This document shows positions 32,265 to 42,704 of a stretch of DNA of 64,000 nucleotides, piece by piece. The notes under the pieces are model-generated. The model was not told the origin of the DNA and made no database searches. It was given only the letters and a program-made list of their open reading frames with translations. Location of the stretch: the NCBI GenBank assembly GCA_009829735.1, contig CM020618.1, positions 28,868,894-28,932,893 on the forward strand, in the 5' to 3' direction. Positions within the stretch are counted from its first letter, which is position 1. Each line of letters starts with the position of its first letter. The DNA is from Pyropia yezoensis (lineage: Eukaryota > Rhodophyta > Bangiophyceae > Bangiales > Bangiaceae). Made by a program: the position numbers and the translations under genes.

Positions 32265-32376
32265 GAAGAAGGGAACGGGTAAATCAAGGAAAACAAGCAC
32301 CCGCTCGAGCAACCCTTCTCTCCGCCTCTTCCCTCCTCCCTTCTCCCAAGACTCTCACCCTCCTTGCCTCCAAGTA
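32265..32376. other. 112-bp convergent spacer (element 3)
   Basis: Between the pol TGA (32262-32264) and the minus-strand asORF TAG (32377-32379). It is C/T-rich on the plus strand and almost the same length as the spacers of 1a and 1b. Confidence 0.6.
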
Positions 32377-34495
32377 CTACTCCCGGCGCGGACGCTGTGC
32401 AGCGGGAGCGTCTTCCAGCCTTGTCTCCGCGGCACGACGGGAACCGGAGGAAGGCGGGATGACGTAGTGCGGTGGGCGCGGCGCATCCAGGCATGACGCC
32501 GTCGGAGTAGTACCGGTAGTTGCCGGGCGCTCACGCTCATCCAGATATGCCTGTTGGCGCCCCTGGAAGCCAGTGAAGGTCTCTGACCACTGCTGGGCCA
32601 AGCCATGCCGCTTCAAAGTCGCCAGAAGTTCGCCAACCACCGGGCTGTCCGACATCTGACCGCTGTCCGCGCAAGCAAACACCCGGTCAACCACGTTGTT
32701 CAAGACGCTGGCATAAAAACCCAGCACCAGGGAAGACCCGACGCCTTCAACCTGCACCGGAAGACGACCCAGCTGGTCTTTAATCATACCGACGTCGTAC
32801 TGGTCGCATGTCGGGCCGCCTTGGTTCAGGTACCAGTCAGGCACCCGGAAGCGGGTAAGGCGCAGAGTCGGCGCCGGGATCTCGAACCGCCCCGAGGATG
32901 CCACTACCGGACGGTCCACAACAGACCCAGAAACCGGAGTCTCCAACTCAAGCGGAGGCACAGGGCCGCCGACGTTTGAAGAAGGCGCCCGAGGCAGAAC
33001 GGCCGGAGTAGTCGGCGACCGCACGGCCAACCCCAGACTCGCGGCGGACAAGCGCGGTGCCGGAGGAGCTTGAAGCACCGGCACAGGCGGAGCGGAACGC
33101 AAACGCGCCGGCGACGGTCCAGGCGAAGCCACCGGGATGACAGGTGCAACAGGAGCAAGTGGAGCCGCCGCAGACGCCCGACCGACCGCCGCGGCCCACC
33201 CCGACTCTTGCACCGGCGGCCCACTTGGCAGAAGATCGACGGCGACCGGAGCAGGAAAGCTGCCTAGCTGCGGCCACCCCGGAAGCGGTGTCGCTAGCTG
33301 CACCTTGGCCGGAGAAGACTGGTAGACCACCTGCACCCAACCGAAGCCATCCCGACGCGGGCTGTTCTGGTCGGCGATCGCGTTCAAGAAGCTCCGGTCA
33401 TGCACCGGCAGCCGACGCCGGAAGTCAATCATCGCCTGGAAGAGCTCCTTGTACTCCTCGTCCTGGCTGCACAGGAAGTCGACGGTCAACTTGTCGACAA
33501 TCCAGACCATCAGGAGATCGGGGAGAAACCAAAGCCGGTTGGACAACAAGACCTCGTAGAGCCAGTGGTTGGCCGCCAAGACCGTCATCTCGGAGGTGTA
33601 CATCATGTACGGGATCGAGTGGAAGAAGCCCTTGATCGACGCCTGGGTCAAGGCGTCCAAGAAGTACCAGGTGAAGGGGATGCTGGATGGAGCAAACCCG
33701 ACCGGGATCTCGATTTCCTGCTGCTGCGGGATGACCTTGGGGTAGTACGCCGCCCGGTTAGCCTTGTCCAGCTTCCAGAACTCCTGATGGTTGCAGCTCA
33801 CGAGGAAGTCACGCTGACGCCCGCGTCGCTCACCTTGCTCCCGTGCCGGCGACAACTTGGAGTATTTCCGGGTCAGGAAAGGCGGCTCCAGAGCGACCAT
33901 GCTCGGACGGGGATCGCAGTTCAGGCTCCCCGACCCCTTGAGCGCCTCGTCCCAGACCTTAAGTGCCCGGTGGACGTACCCTTCCTCCTCTGGCCACCGG
34001 AGAACGGACGCGGACACGCGACGCTCGGTCAAGGGTAGATCCAGCACCAGCGCGAAAGGGAGATCCTCCAGACGAGCAACTCAAGAAGAACCCGAGAGGC
34101 TCTGGGAGCGGTCTTGTGCCAGGCGCATCTGGTCCGCCGTATGAAGACGAGTCTTGTCCATCTCGGTCAAGACTCCGCGCTGGAGTTCCTTGCGCCAGAT
34201 GTCCAAGCAATCTTGTTGGCACTGGGCCGCGCTGGCGTTGCCGACCACCGTGGAGTAGCGCTGGCCCGCCCGAGGATCCTGCCGAAGAAGCATCTCCGGG
34301 AGACCCATGGGGGGGGGTCTCGACCGGGTGCAACGCAGAAGCCGGGGGAGCCCGATCCGTCCCCGCCGAGGCGACCGGCGCCGGCACCGACACTCGAGGA
34401 ACCGGAGGCAGGAGAGGGGCGCGACTACCCGAGTTCTCTTCCGCAACACTTGCCGCCGGAACCACGGGCCCAGCTTGGATCTCGGAACTGGACAT
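32377..34495 (-). pseudogene. Antisense ORF of element 3 (lightly damaged)
   Basis: The longest open part, 32377-34080, encodes about 567 residues. It includes a region alike in layout to the asORFs of elements 1 and 4: IEIPVGFAPSSIPFTWYF, then LAANHWLYEVLLSNRLWFLP and a helical stretch. An Ala/Pro/Val-rich linker and a basic C-terminus (RRAAETRLEDAP) follow. A probable start is the ATG at 34495 (MSSSEIQAGPVV). To use it, a frame change at the nine-G run 34309-34317 and a TGA at 34081-34083 must be crossed, so this copy appears broken near its N-terminus. It recognises no domain family I know. Confidence 0.6.
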
Positions 34496-34681
34496 GACGT
34501 CCAGAATCCGGGGGGAACGAGAGGGCCAAGGTGAAGGAGAAGGGGGGGGGGGCAGAATCGGAGCAGGTGATCGTGACCGGGGTGAAGACGCTCGACCTCG
34601 GCACCGGTCTGGACGTGCTCGAGGCTGTGCACGGTGGCACCTGGTTCGGCCCGAGGACGTGCCGGACTAGGGAGGGAGCTA
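34496..34681. other. Region between asORF start and 3' LTR of element 3, with polypurine tract
   Basis: The asORF promoter should lie here or in the LTR. AGGGAGGGAG (34669-34678) three bases before the LTR is the likely polypurine tract. Confidence 0.5.
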
Positions 34682-35253
34682 TGTAGCATCCCTGGCCCCG
34701 ACTTGGCGCCGACCCGGGACTACAACCAGAGGGCACCAGGTGCCAGAACACGCCCGCCGTGTGGTGATGGTTGGCGGCCGTGGCCCGTGCCCGGCACTGG
34801 GATGCGGTGGACTACGCTATCCAGACGTGAGAGAGGGATTTCTGATGGGTTTTTGCATACTTGTGAGGGACTTGATTTGAGAGAATTTGAGTGTGACATT
34901 AGTGAGTGGGAATAGAATTAGTAGTGATAGTGGCCCCCGACCTGACGAGGTTAGACTCGGGTCGGGGCCACTCGGGGTTATGTGGGGGCTACCTGGCCAA
35001 CGTGCCGAGGCTTCCCCCAGATGCACGTTAAGAGGGACAGCGAGGCGCCCTTGGCCCGCGCCCTCAGGAAAAAGACAACTGCGCGTTTGCTTTCCTCTTC
35101 CCCGTGTGCACTACCGTGCGTATCTGTTTGCTCTGCGAGCAGGCACGTGAGGCAACAGGCATACCATTCTCGTAGTTCCCCTTTCTGCGTTACCTGTCCC
35201 TTTCCCCCGAGGGATATTGACACGTGTCTGAGAGGATCGAGTTTTATACCACA
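34682..35253 (+). repeat. Element 3 3' LTR (572 bp)
   Basis: Starts TGTAGCATCC, ends ATACCACA, and is followed by the CCCCT target duplication (35254-35258). Confidence 0.95.
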
Positions 35254-36101
35254 CCCCTCGGTGTCTTCACCTTCCTCACCACCTTTCGCAGAGCTTGCGA
35301 CGCGGCAGGGCTGACCCACGGCCGGGCGTTCCCTTCAGTCGCCTTCCGGCTGGCGGGAGCCGCCAAGCGCGCATTCGCCAGCGCGGCCAACACGATTGTT
35401 AGTGGCAAGCACTACGAGCTCACCGTTTATGGTGAAGGAGTCAACTGGCTTCTCAAGAAGTACGCAACTCACGCCGGCCTGGCAACAGCCTATCACGACA
35501 TCATTACGATGACTCAAGTGGACGCGGAGGTCCCGCGCGTGTTTGCCTCCCGCGTGGAGGCGGCGTGCGATCGCCTCTGCGGCCTGTTCTCCGCTCAAGA
35601 CGTAAAGGACGTCTTCATCAACGGATTTCAGACCTCATCAAGCCAAACGTCCGCGTCCTGGACAGTCAATTCCCCGACCGCCCAATGGCGGACACAGTGG
35701 CAGCTGCCCAAGGATTTTGGGAGGGCGCCACTCGCCTGCGGCAGTCCATCAAGGCCAGCCGGCCTGCCATGATCAAGGTTAGTCAAGTTAACTCTACCCT
35801 GGGGCCCCAAGCGCGCACGGTCGATCGACCATTCGACCCTGTTAAGGCTGTCCGCACGGACACGTCAAACCCGCGAGCTAACGACATCTGTTACAACTGT
35901 AACGAGCGCGGGCACTTTTCCTCTCAATGCCCTAAGCCCCGTCGTGAACGACGTCAGGCACGAGTGATGGCACTCATCGACGACTCGGTCCGCAAGCAGA
36001 TCAACGCGATCGTCGAGAACGAAGTCCTGCCGGACTCGGAGGACGATGACGTCGGACGCGTCGACACCGGCGACGGCAAGGCCGACTCAAAAAACGAGTA
36101 A
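35254..36101 (+). pseudogene. gag: Gag of element 4, 3' part
   Basis: Continues the gag broken at 25633, in the same phase. The gag core (VFTFLTTFRRACDAAGLTH, AFRLAGAAKRAFASA, EGVNWLLKKYATHAG) is followed by a 1-nt frameshift near 35635, a CCHC knuckle (CYNCNERGHFSSQC) and an acidic tail ending KNE at 36101. With the 5' part this gag has one nonsense codon and two frameshifts besides the insertion. Confidence 0.85.
36089..36095 (+). promoter_or_regulatory. -1 frameshift heptamer AAAAAAC (element 4 gag-pol)
   Basis: A-AAA-AAC in the gag frame, then GAG and TAA. Pol is open in the -1 frame across it. This heptamer is used by several retroviruses (established). Same distance to the stop as in elements 1 and 3, with a different slippery sequence. 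Confidence 0.7.
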
Positions 36102-39100
36102 GTCGAAGACCGACGGGCAGTCTCCCCGACGCATCCTTGCCTGCCCGACAAGCTAGACTTAAGGTCACAAAGATACTGAGCAAGGCTCACCGACACTATG
36201 AGATCGCTGCCTGTATAGGCACGGAGCTCGCGAATACGCGCAGTATGAGACCCATCCTTGACACCGGAGCTGGCGTCAACCTTATCCGGCCGGACGTCCT
36301 ACCGCCACATTGGCGCGATTACGCCGACACGTTAACCAGTGCACCGCACATTGTTGATGCCAACGGGCAAACTATCGAGGCTCTACAAGCCATCCATTTG
36401 TTCATCGATACCGGGGGGGTTCAGGCCTTTGAGCGTTTCTACGTTACCCCCAACCTGTCGGTCAAGTGCATACTCGGGACCGAGTTTACGGACAAGCACG
36501 TGCAGTCAATCTGGCCCCGACTCAAACGTATCGTTTGGCGATCCTCGAACGATCGTTCGACGGCTCACTCTCCCATCTTGGGCATCCAGTGCGACAATGT
36601 TATGGAACCTCAATCGACCGGGGGGTCGACTAAGGTCCGTGCTTGTAAGCAAACACGCCTCAAGGGCAAGACCGAGGAATGGATCATGGTCACTTGTGAC
36701 ACTCCGGGACTGGTTACTCTCCAAACAAACGCACGATTGTGCCGACACAAGACCATGGCAGTCGCCCGCGGACTGGCCACCGTCAAGCCTGACGAACCAT
36801 TCCTGGTTAAGGTGTGCAACTTCGGGCCAGACACGGCCATCCTCCGAAAGGGGTGCGTCCTCGCATTTGCCGAGCCCCACCTTGGGCAAGTCCTCGCCGC
36901 CCCGACGGAGGATAAGGGGTCATCCGACCCGGAGACCGAGCAACCCAAACCGTCTATTGCTGACATCAACCTCGACGGGGCACCCCAACATTTGCATGCG
37001 CAAATCAAGTCGATGTTGGCCAAGCATGGCAAGATGTGGGACGGGACCCTCGGGGTCATCCACGCTACAGAGTACGCCATCGTCACTCCACCTGGGGTTG
37101 CCCCTCTAAGGGCCCAGCCCTACCGGACCGGCGCGTTCAAACGTGCGATCATTGTCGATCAAATCAACAAGATGTTGAAGCTCAAGGTTATTAAACCAAG
37201 TCACAGTGACTGGGCCAGTCCGGTCGTCATCGTCCCCAAGAAAAATGGGAAGGCCCGATTCTGCGTCGATTATCGACGGCTCAACAGCATCACCACGAAG
37301 GACGCGTACCCCCTCCCGCGCATGGAGGACTGCCTCGACTCCCTTGGAGACGCCAAGGTCTTCACATCTCTCGACGGTACCGCTTGGTACTGGCAAGTTC
37401 CATTGCGGCAAGAGGACTAAGAAAAGACGGCGTTCACCACGCACTATGGCATCTTCGACTGGACAACTATGCCATTTGGCTTGACCAATGCCCCGGCGAC
37501 TTTCCAACGTGCCCTGGATATTATCCTCTCCGGACTCAAGTGGCAGGTCTGCCTCGTCTATTTAGACGACGCTATCATATTCTCGGCAAACGCCAAACAA
37601 CACATCCATGATGTGGACAAGGTCCTTACCCGACTACGGGAGGCTGGCGTGACTCTCAATCTTGAGAAGTGCAAGTGGTTTTCAACGAGGTGGAGTACCT
37701 CGGCCACAGCATAACGTCAGGTAAGCTCCACGTTCTTAACAAGAACACCGACGCCCTTCGTCAAGCGACGTTCCCCAAGACCAAGACTCAACTCAAAAGT
37801 TTTCTCGGCATGTGCAACGTCTATCGACGATTCGTCGTAGACTTTACCAAGAGGGCAAGACCGCTCAACGCGTTGACAAAAAAGGACGTCCCACCGGACC
37901 TGCCACCACCCTTCACAGAGGAGACGGCAGCCTTTGAAGACTTGCGCGACGCCTTGGTGCACCCACCAATCTTAGCCTTACCTAAGGCAGGTCGCGAGCT
38001 GACGCTCGACGTCGGCGCAAGTGCTTACCAACTCGGCTGCACATTGCTCCAAGCGGACGATGATGGCAAGGCACAGCCACTAGGCTACTGGAGCCGCGCC
38101 CTCAGCACGGCAGAGCTCAACTACTCCACAATGGAGAGAGAATGCCTTGGCATAGTGTGGGCCGTCCTCAAGTTGAGGCACTTTCTCGAAGGACAACACT
38201 TCATCATCCGATCGGACCATCAAAGCTTGAGCTGGATATACAGCACCGCTGACTCTAGCGGTCGCTTGATGAGATGGCGTACGCGCCTCGCTGAGTTCGA
38301 CTTCGAACTAAAGTACAAGCCAGGTGCCAGTCACCACCTCCCAGACTTCCTCTCTCGCGCTGACAACAACGCGATGAGCGACACGATCAACGATGACATT
38401 CCATGTCTAGCGATGGCCCAGACAGCACACGGCGTCCAAACGGACAGGTACACGGGCACAACGGATCCCGAACCCCTTTACTTCTACGAAGTCATTGACA
38501 AACAACAATCGGATGATTTCTGCAAGTCGATCATCGACAGTGTCGCAAACGGAGGCCACAAGTCATTCTACCTCGATGACAACAACGCGCTACGTCGCAA
38601 GACTGCGTACGGAGACCAACTGGTCATCCCCAAGTCGCAAGAAGATGTCATCTTGAAGCTCCAACACATGGCCACCACGGCCGCCCACCCGGGCATGAAC
38701 AAGATGTACTTCACAATGAGAACAAAGTTCTACTGGCCATCCATGATATCGGATATCCACAACACCATTACCAACTGCACCGCTTGTGCCCAGAACCGCC
38801 TGGCGTTGCGTAAGCACACGACGCCGCTGACCTTGTTCCCTGCGTCGGAACCGCTGACGGAATTGTCAATTGACATCCTCGGTCCCTTGCCGGCAAGCAA
38901 AAGCGGCAACCGGTTCATCTTGGTCATTACCGACCGCTTTGCAAAGCTAACTAAGTGCACAGCACTCAAGACCATCACGGCCATCTCCGTCTCCTCCGCT
39001 GTTATTGAACATTGGATAGCCTGCTATGGCCCACCGGACAAGATCTTGTCCGACCAAGGACCACAGTTCATGTCGAACTTTTTCATTGCCGTGATGAAGG

Positions 39101-39915
39101 TGCTCGGAGTGGAGACGGTACGCACCACCGCGTACCATCCTCAGACCAACGGTCAAGTCGAGCGGTACAATCGTACCATTGCGACGCAACTACGTCACTA
39201 CGTGGCCGAGGACCCCAAGCGCTGGGACGAGCTGCTGCCCGTCCTCACGATGGCTTACAACAGCCAACCACACCGGTCCACTGGACTAGCACCCTTCGAA
39301 CTTGTCATTCCACGACGCATCCCGAACCTATCGGTCCGCAACCTGCCACCCGGCACGTCGGTAGCCCAACGAGGAACCCTCGACGACGGCTCGCCGCTCG
39401 CGAGGAAGCGCGAGTGCATGGCCCGACTGCGGTTGCAGATCCCGGCCGTCGTCAAGGCCCTCGCCAAAACTCAGCAACGTTACAAGCGTAACTGAGACGC
39501 CCACATTGGGGAACGCAATCGCAAGATTAAGATCGGCGACTATGTCTATACGACAAACCACCAACGAGCCAACAAGCTGCAGAGCAAGGCCGTAAGGCCA
39601 TTCATCGTCGTCGACGCTGACGAGTGTACGTTCATCATCGACGTCGATGGCATCGAGAAGCGCATCAACAGCGACCACGCCACAGCGGCACCGCGCCCGG
39701 ACGACTGTGACGAGTCCACTCCACATCCACTTCTCGATGGGTTTGACAAACCACGGCCGGAGCCAACCATCAACGACGAATACGTCATCGACAAGCTCAT
39801 GTCCCATCGACGGTGCGGGGATTCTTACGAATTCAAAGTCCGATGGTATGATTATACCCCTAAGGAGGACACCTGGGAACCGGTGGAAAACGTGCCACGT
39901 AACTTGGTGATATGA
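36095..39915 (+). pseudogene. pol: Pol polyprotein of element 4, inactivated
   Basis: Protease (LDTGAGVNLIRPD), RT (FCVDYRRLNSI and YLDD), RNase H (DVGASAYQLGCTLLQ), integrase (HPGMNKMYFTMRTKFYW finger; DDE with IDILGPLP, DQGPQF and PQTNGQVERY) and a chromodomain-like end (FKVRWYDYTPKEDTWEPVEN). Lesions are a TAA at 37418-37420 in RT, a 1-nt insertion near 37675 after YLDD, and a TGA at 39493-39495 after the integrase core. The end of pol is the TGA at 39913-39915. RT is YLDD followed by DAI rather than DII. Confidence 0.92.
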
Positions 39916-39933
39916 CACCTGCGTTCCAAATAG

Positions 39934-40572
39934 GTAGAAATACCAGGATACACGTGGCGAAAAACCACAAAGACATCGGCTCGAGTAACTCTCGCAACAA
40001 GTGTTGCGGACATCAAGACTGTGACTACTAAGTCATGGGACCCCACCATCATGGCGGTCTACGTCGACGCATGGGGGGTGATACAGGCTATTGTCCAATG
40101 GGACAACGCAAACCGCTCCATTACGGAGAGCATCCCTGTCTACTACATGAAGGCAACATTGCCATCGGCAAGTCGTAGCTTTACCTTCCCCATATGGGGC
40201 CAACACAGGGAGCTACCGGAGCTCACCCGGCGGTACGGTCCCTTGGTATACCACGCAGGTACAGGCGTCACGACCACTGAGCAACCTCACTCAAAAGGCA
40301 CACGCCTGAGAATACCCCTAGTACACACCCTCGACCAAGTGGTCACAGACCTGCAAGTTAATCCAACGGACACACTCTTGGTCACTCCCCGCTGGGAACA
40401 CGCCGCCTGGTTTACGAAGGCCAAACGGCTTTGCTGCGAGTACATACTCTTGAATCCGACATCACACCACGACTCGGTGTCAACACAATGGGCAAAGACT
40501 GCCTTCCACTTTCAATGCAAACGCACAAGAAACAAACACGCCAGTCGGCAAGGCAAGACAAAGCTAGACTGA
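39934..40572 (+). CDS. Extra ORF between pol and asORF of element 4 (unrecognised)
   Basis: Open frame of about 212 codons after pol on the pol strand. The first ATG is at 40051, giving 173 residues. The protein has ordinary composition (AVYVDAWGVIQAIVQWDN, DTLLVTPRWEHAAWFTKAK, LCCEYILLNP) and a basic end (CKRTRNKHASRQGKTKLD). I recognise no family. Elements 1 and 3 have only 111-112 bp at this place, so this is a family-specific insertion or gene. It may be a captured fragment; the lack of an early ATG suggests re-initiation or splicing if it is used. Confidence 0.4.
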   Translation, partial: VEIPGYTWRKTTKTSARVTLATSVADIKTVTTKSWDPTIMAVYVDAWGVIQAIVQWDNANRSITESIPVYYMKATLPSASRSFTFPIWGQHRELPELTRRYGPLVYHAGTGVTTTEQPHSKGTRLRIPLVHTLDQVVTDLQVNPTDTLLVTPRWEHAAWFTKAKRLCCEYILLNPTSHHDSVSTQWAKTAFHFQCKRTRNKHASRQGKTKLD

Positions 40573-40618
40573 CAAGACGCCAATAGGCACAACGCTCGAC
40601 ACATCGTCAAACAACCCC

Positions 40619-42487
40619 TCAAGTACCACGACGGTAACGACCACGCGCGTCCTCGTCGTATGACGGACTGCGCGAACGCACGTGGCGAACCGGCGCCGGA
40701 GTAGCCGGCTCCTCCTCGTCGTCCGACACGGGCCGCCGGCGCCGGCCAAGAATGGCACTGACGTCGACGCGACGAGGACTCTCACCCCGCGCCTCCACCA
40801 CGGGAGCGTGACGCAGCTCAGCGAGCACGCTGCCTCGAATCCGAGAGGGGTCTGCCATACGGGACATGGCCAGCAGAAGCTCCTCCACCGCCTGAGACTC
40901 GGTCATACCACCAACCCGACGGATAACGTCCTCCATCTCGACGGTCTGGCGCGACCACGCAACTGCCAAGGCACCGGCCGTCGCACCGCGAGGCACACTA
41001 CGGCCAGCCAAGGCATCAACGCGCTCCGCGCCCAACAGGGCAACCGCTCCCACGCGAGCCCAGTCGGACGGCCACATCGGCTCATCGCCACCGCGGCACG
41101 TCGACGGCTCAGCAGCACGGTCACGTGACCCACCAACCGCCGGCGGCGAAGGCGAACAAGTGCGATCACGCACTCGACGACCCGCATCACGACCTCCACG
41201 GTCGACCGACCGGCCCACACCGGGCGACTCCGCCGAAGTGGCATCGTACTTCCAGTCGAACGAGCCGCACGGCTGGCGAAGAGCAAAGCCATACTTGGCC
41301 GACGGGTCACGCTTGACATACACCTCAAGAGCGGCCTTCGTGTGGTAGTCACGACGACGAACGTCCGCGACCACGGTGGTCCAAGGAAAGACGGAGTGCG
41401 CCTCCCGCATACGCTGGTACGTCAACAGTCGCTCGTCACCGCCGGGGCCGTCAGCCAGGTGGCTTACGCTCAAGCCGTCCAACCACCCGACCACTTGGTC
41501 ACTCAACCGGCAAAACAGTCCGTCGTGGACCAACCAGTGTACCCACGCGGCAAGCAGGAAGCAGAAGAACTCGTCGAAAACGATGCCCCACGCCGCGTTA
41601 TCCGCCTCCGTCAGCCGAGTGGCAACGTAAGACAGAGCCACCGGCGTCTTCATGTATGGACCATACTCGGTCCACCAGGACGGGCGACACGGAAGCCAAC
41701 GCTTCAAGTCGAAGAACGGTCGCGCACGGACCAGACTCGAGGCCCAGGCAGGGGCCAGCAAGCCCCGACACTCAATCGACGCGAGGTCGTTCGACCGACG
41801 AAAACGAATGGACGTCGTCGGCGCCCGGAAGGGCTGCGGGAGGTCGCTCAACGACGGACCAAAGTCGAGGTCAGGCGGAGGGTTGCCGGGGTACGCCTTG
41901 TCGGCCGGCATGGTCAAGTACCCCCCCATGCCAGGATCCTCCGCGATCGGGACGTCCAGCCGATCGGCCAAGTCGCGTTCAAGGAACACCGCACACGTCC
42001 ATAAGCGACGCAGTTGCCCAAAGTTATTGGCAGCGACCGCGAAGGTCTCGGTGCTCCCAACCCGGAACCGCAGTGCCCAGGCGTAAAGGCGCCGGTGATA
42101 CACGTGCAGAGCACCGGTGGACGCGTACCACAACAACTCGTTGCTCAACGACAAGACCTCGTACGCCTGCCGCTCCGGGCCTTGTCGGCCAAAGTCGGCA
42201 TCCCCGTGCACATCCGAGACGGACTCGCCTGCGTGAAACGCCCCGCCAACGGACACGTCCCGGAACTTAGGCAACGCTGCCCACCGCGCGTCACGGATGC
42301 GCTGCAGCGCCAACAAGCGGTTGGAACGCGCCGCCTCCAGCAACGGCGCATCCGCCACGAAGCCGACACCATCGACCATGTAGGTCGCCTGCGGGCTACG
42401 GTAAAACCCGCGCACCGGCCGCTCGGCCTCCGAGCAGTCAACATCCGGGGTAGCCGCCGGCACGGCGGGAGCCACCTCGTCGGCCAT
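40619..42487 (-). CDS. Antisense ORF of element 4, intact (622 aa)
   Basis: ATG at 42487 (plus-strand CAT at 42485-42487), stop at 40619, no interruption, although gag has three lesions besides the insertion and pol has three. It lacks a known domain. Layout matches the asORFs of elements 1 and 3: an N-terminal helical part (LLEAARSNRLLALQRIRDAR), a Trp-rich stretch (CRPSWWTEYGPYM), a helical core (FFCFLLAAWVHWLVHDGLF), a Pro/Arg/Ser-rich linker, a conserved-looking helix near the end (ESQAVEELLLAMSRM), and a tail with RRRRP, acidic DDEEE, HVRSRSPS and RYRRG. The tail suggests nuclear localisation (inference). It converges on pol; its promoter must lie right of 42488. Confidence 0.65.
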   Translation of the reverse strand: MADEVAPAVPAATPDVDCSEAERPVRGFYRSPQATYMVDGVGFVADAPLLEAARSNRLLALQRIRDARWAALPKFRDVSVGGAFHAGESVSDVHGDADFGRQGPERQAYEVLSLSNELLWYASTGALHVYHRRLYAWALRFRVGSTETFAVAANNFGQLRRLWTCAVFLERDLADRLDVPIAEDPGMGGYLTMPADKAYPGNPPPDLDFGPSLSDLPQPFRAPTTSIRFRRSNDLASIECRGLLAPAWASSLVRARPFFDLKRWLPCRPSWWTEYGPYMKTPVALSYVATRLTEADNAAWGIVFDEFFCFLLAAWVHWLVHDGLFCRLSDQVVGWLDGLSVSHLADGPGGDERLLTYQRMREAHSVFPWTTVVADVRRRDYHTKAALEVYVKRDPSAKYGFALRQPCGSFDWKYDATSAESPGVGRSVDRGGRDAGRRVRDRTCSPSPPAVGGSRDRAAEPSTCRGGDEPMWPSDWARVGAVALLGAERVDALAGRSVPRGATAGALAVAWSRQTVEMEDVIRRVGGMTESQAVEELLLAMSRMADPSRIRGSVLAELRHAPVVEARGESPRRVDVSAILGRRRRPVSDDEEEPATPAPVRHVRSRSPSYDEDARGRYRRGT

Positions 42488-42535
42488 AATGGCAACACCT
42501 TAAGACCGGCTAAGCCTTATGGGCACCGCACCGCG

Positions 42536-42704
42536 CCCTGGCCGCCTTGGCCACCCGCGCCGCCTTGGCCGCCCTTGTCGCCTTGGCCGCCCTTGCCGCC
42601 TTGGCCACCCGCGCCGCCTTGGCCGCCCTTGTCGCCTTGGCCGCCCTTGTCGCCTTGGCCGCCCTTTCCGCCTCGGCCGCCCTTGCCGCCTTGGCCGCCA
42701 ACAG
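42536..42704. repeat. 9-bp tandem array (GCCGCCTTG / GCCACCCGC type units)
   Basis: About 19 units just upstream of the asORF start of element 4. They read as Gly-Gly-Gln/Gly-Asp-Lys or Ala-Ala-Lys repeats on the minus strand. The position would fit a promoter region, but no gene is implied. Confidence 0.7.

Larger units (their letters stand above)
25634..35253 (+). mobile_element. Element 3: Ty3/gypsy element with asORF, inserted in gag of element 4
   Basis: Plus-strand element of 9620 bp: two 572-bp LTRs (TGTAGCATCC to ATACCACA), primer-binding site, gag, pol, antisense ORF, polypurine tract, and a CCCCT target duplication. I found one difference between the LTRs (T at about 26131 versus C at about 35179). 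Despite that, gag has one nonsense codon and pol has a frameshift and a nonsense codon. Confidence 0.95.
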
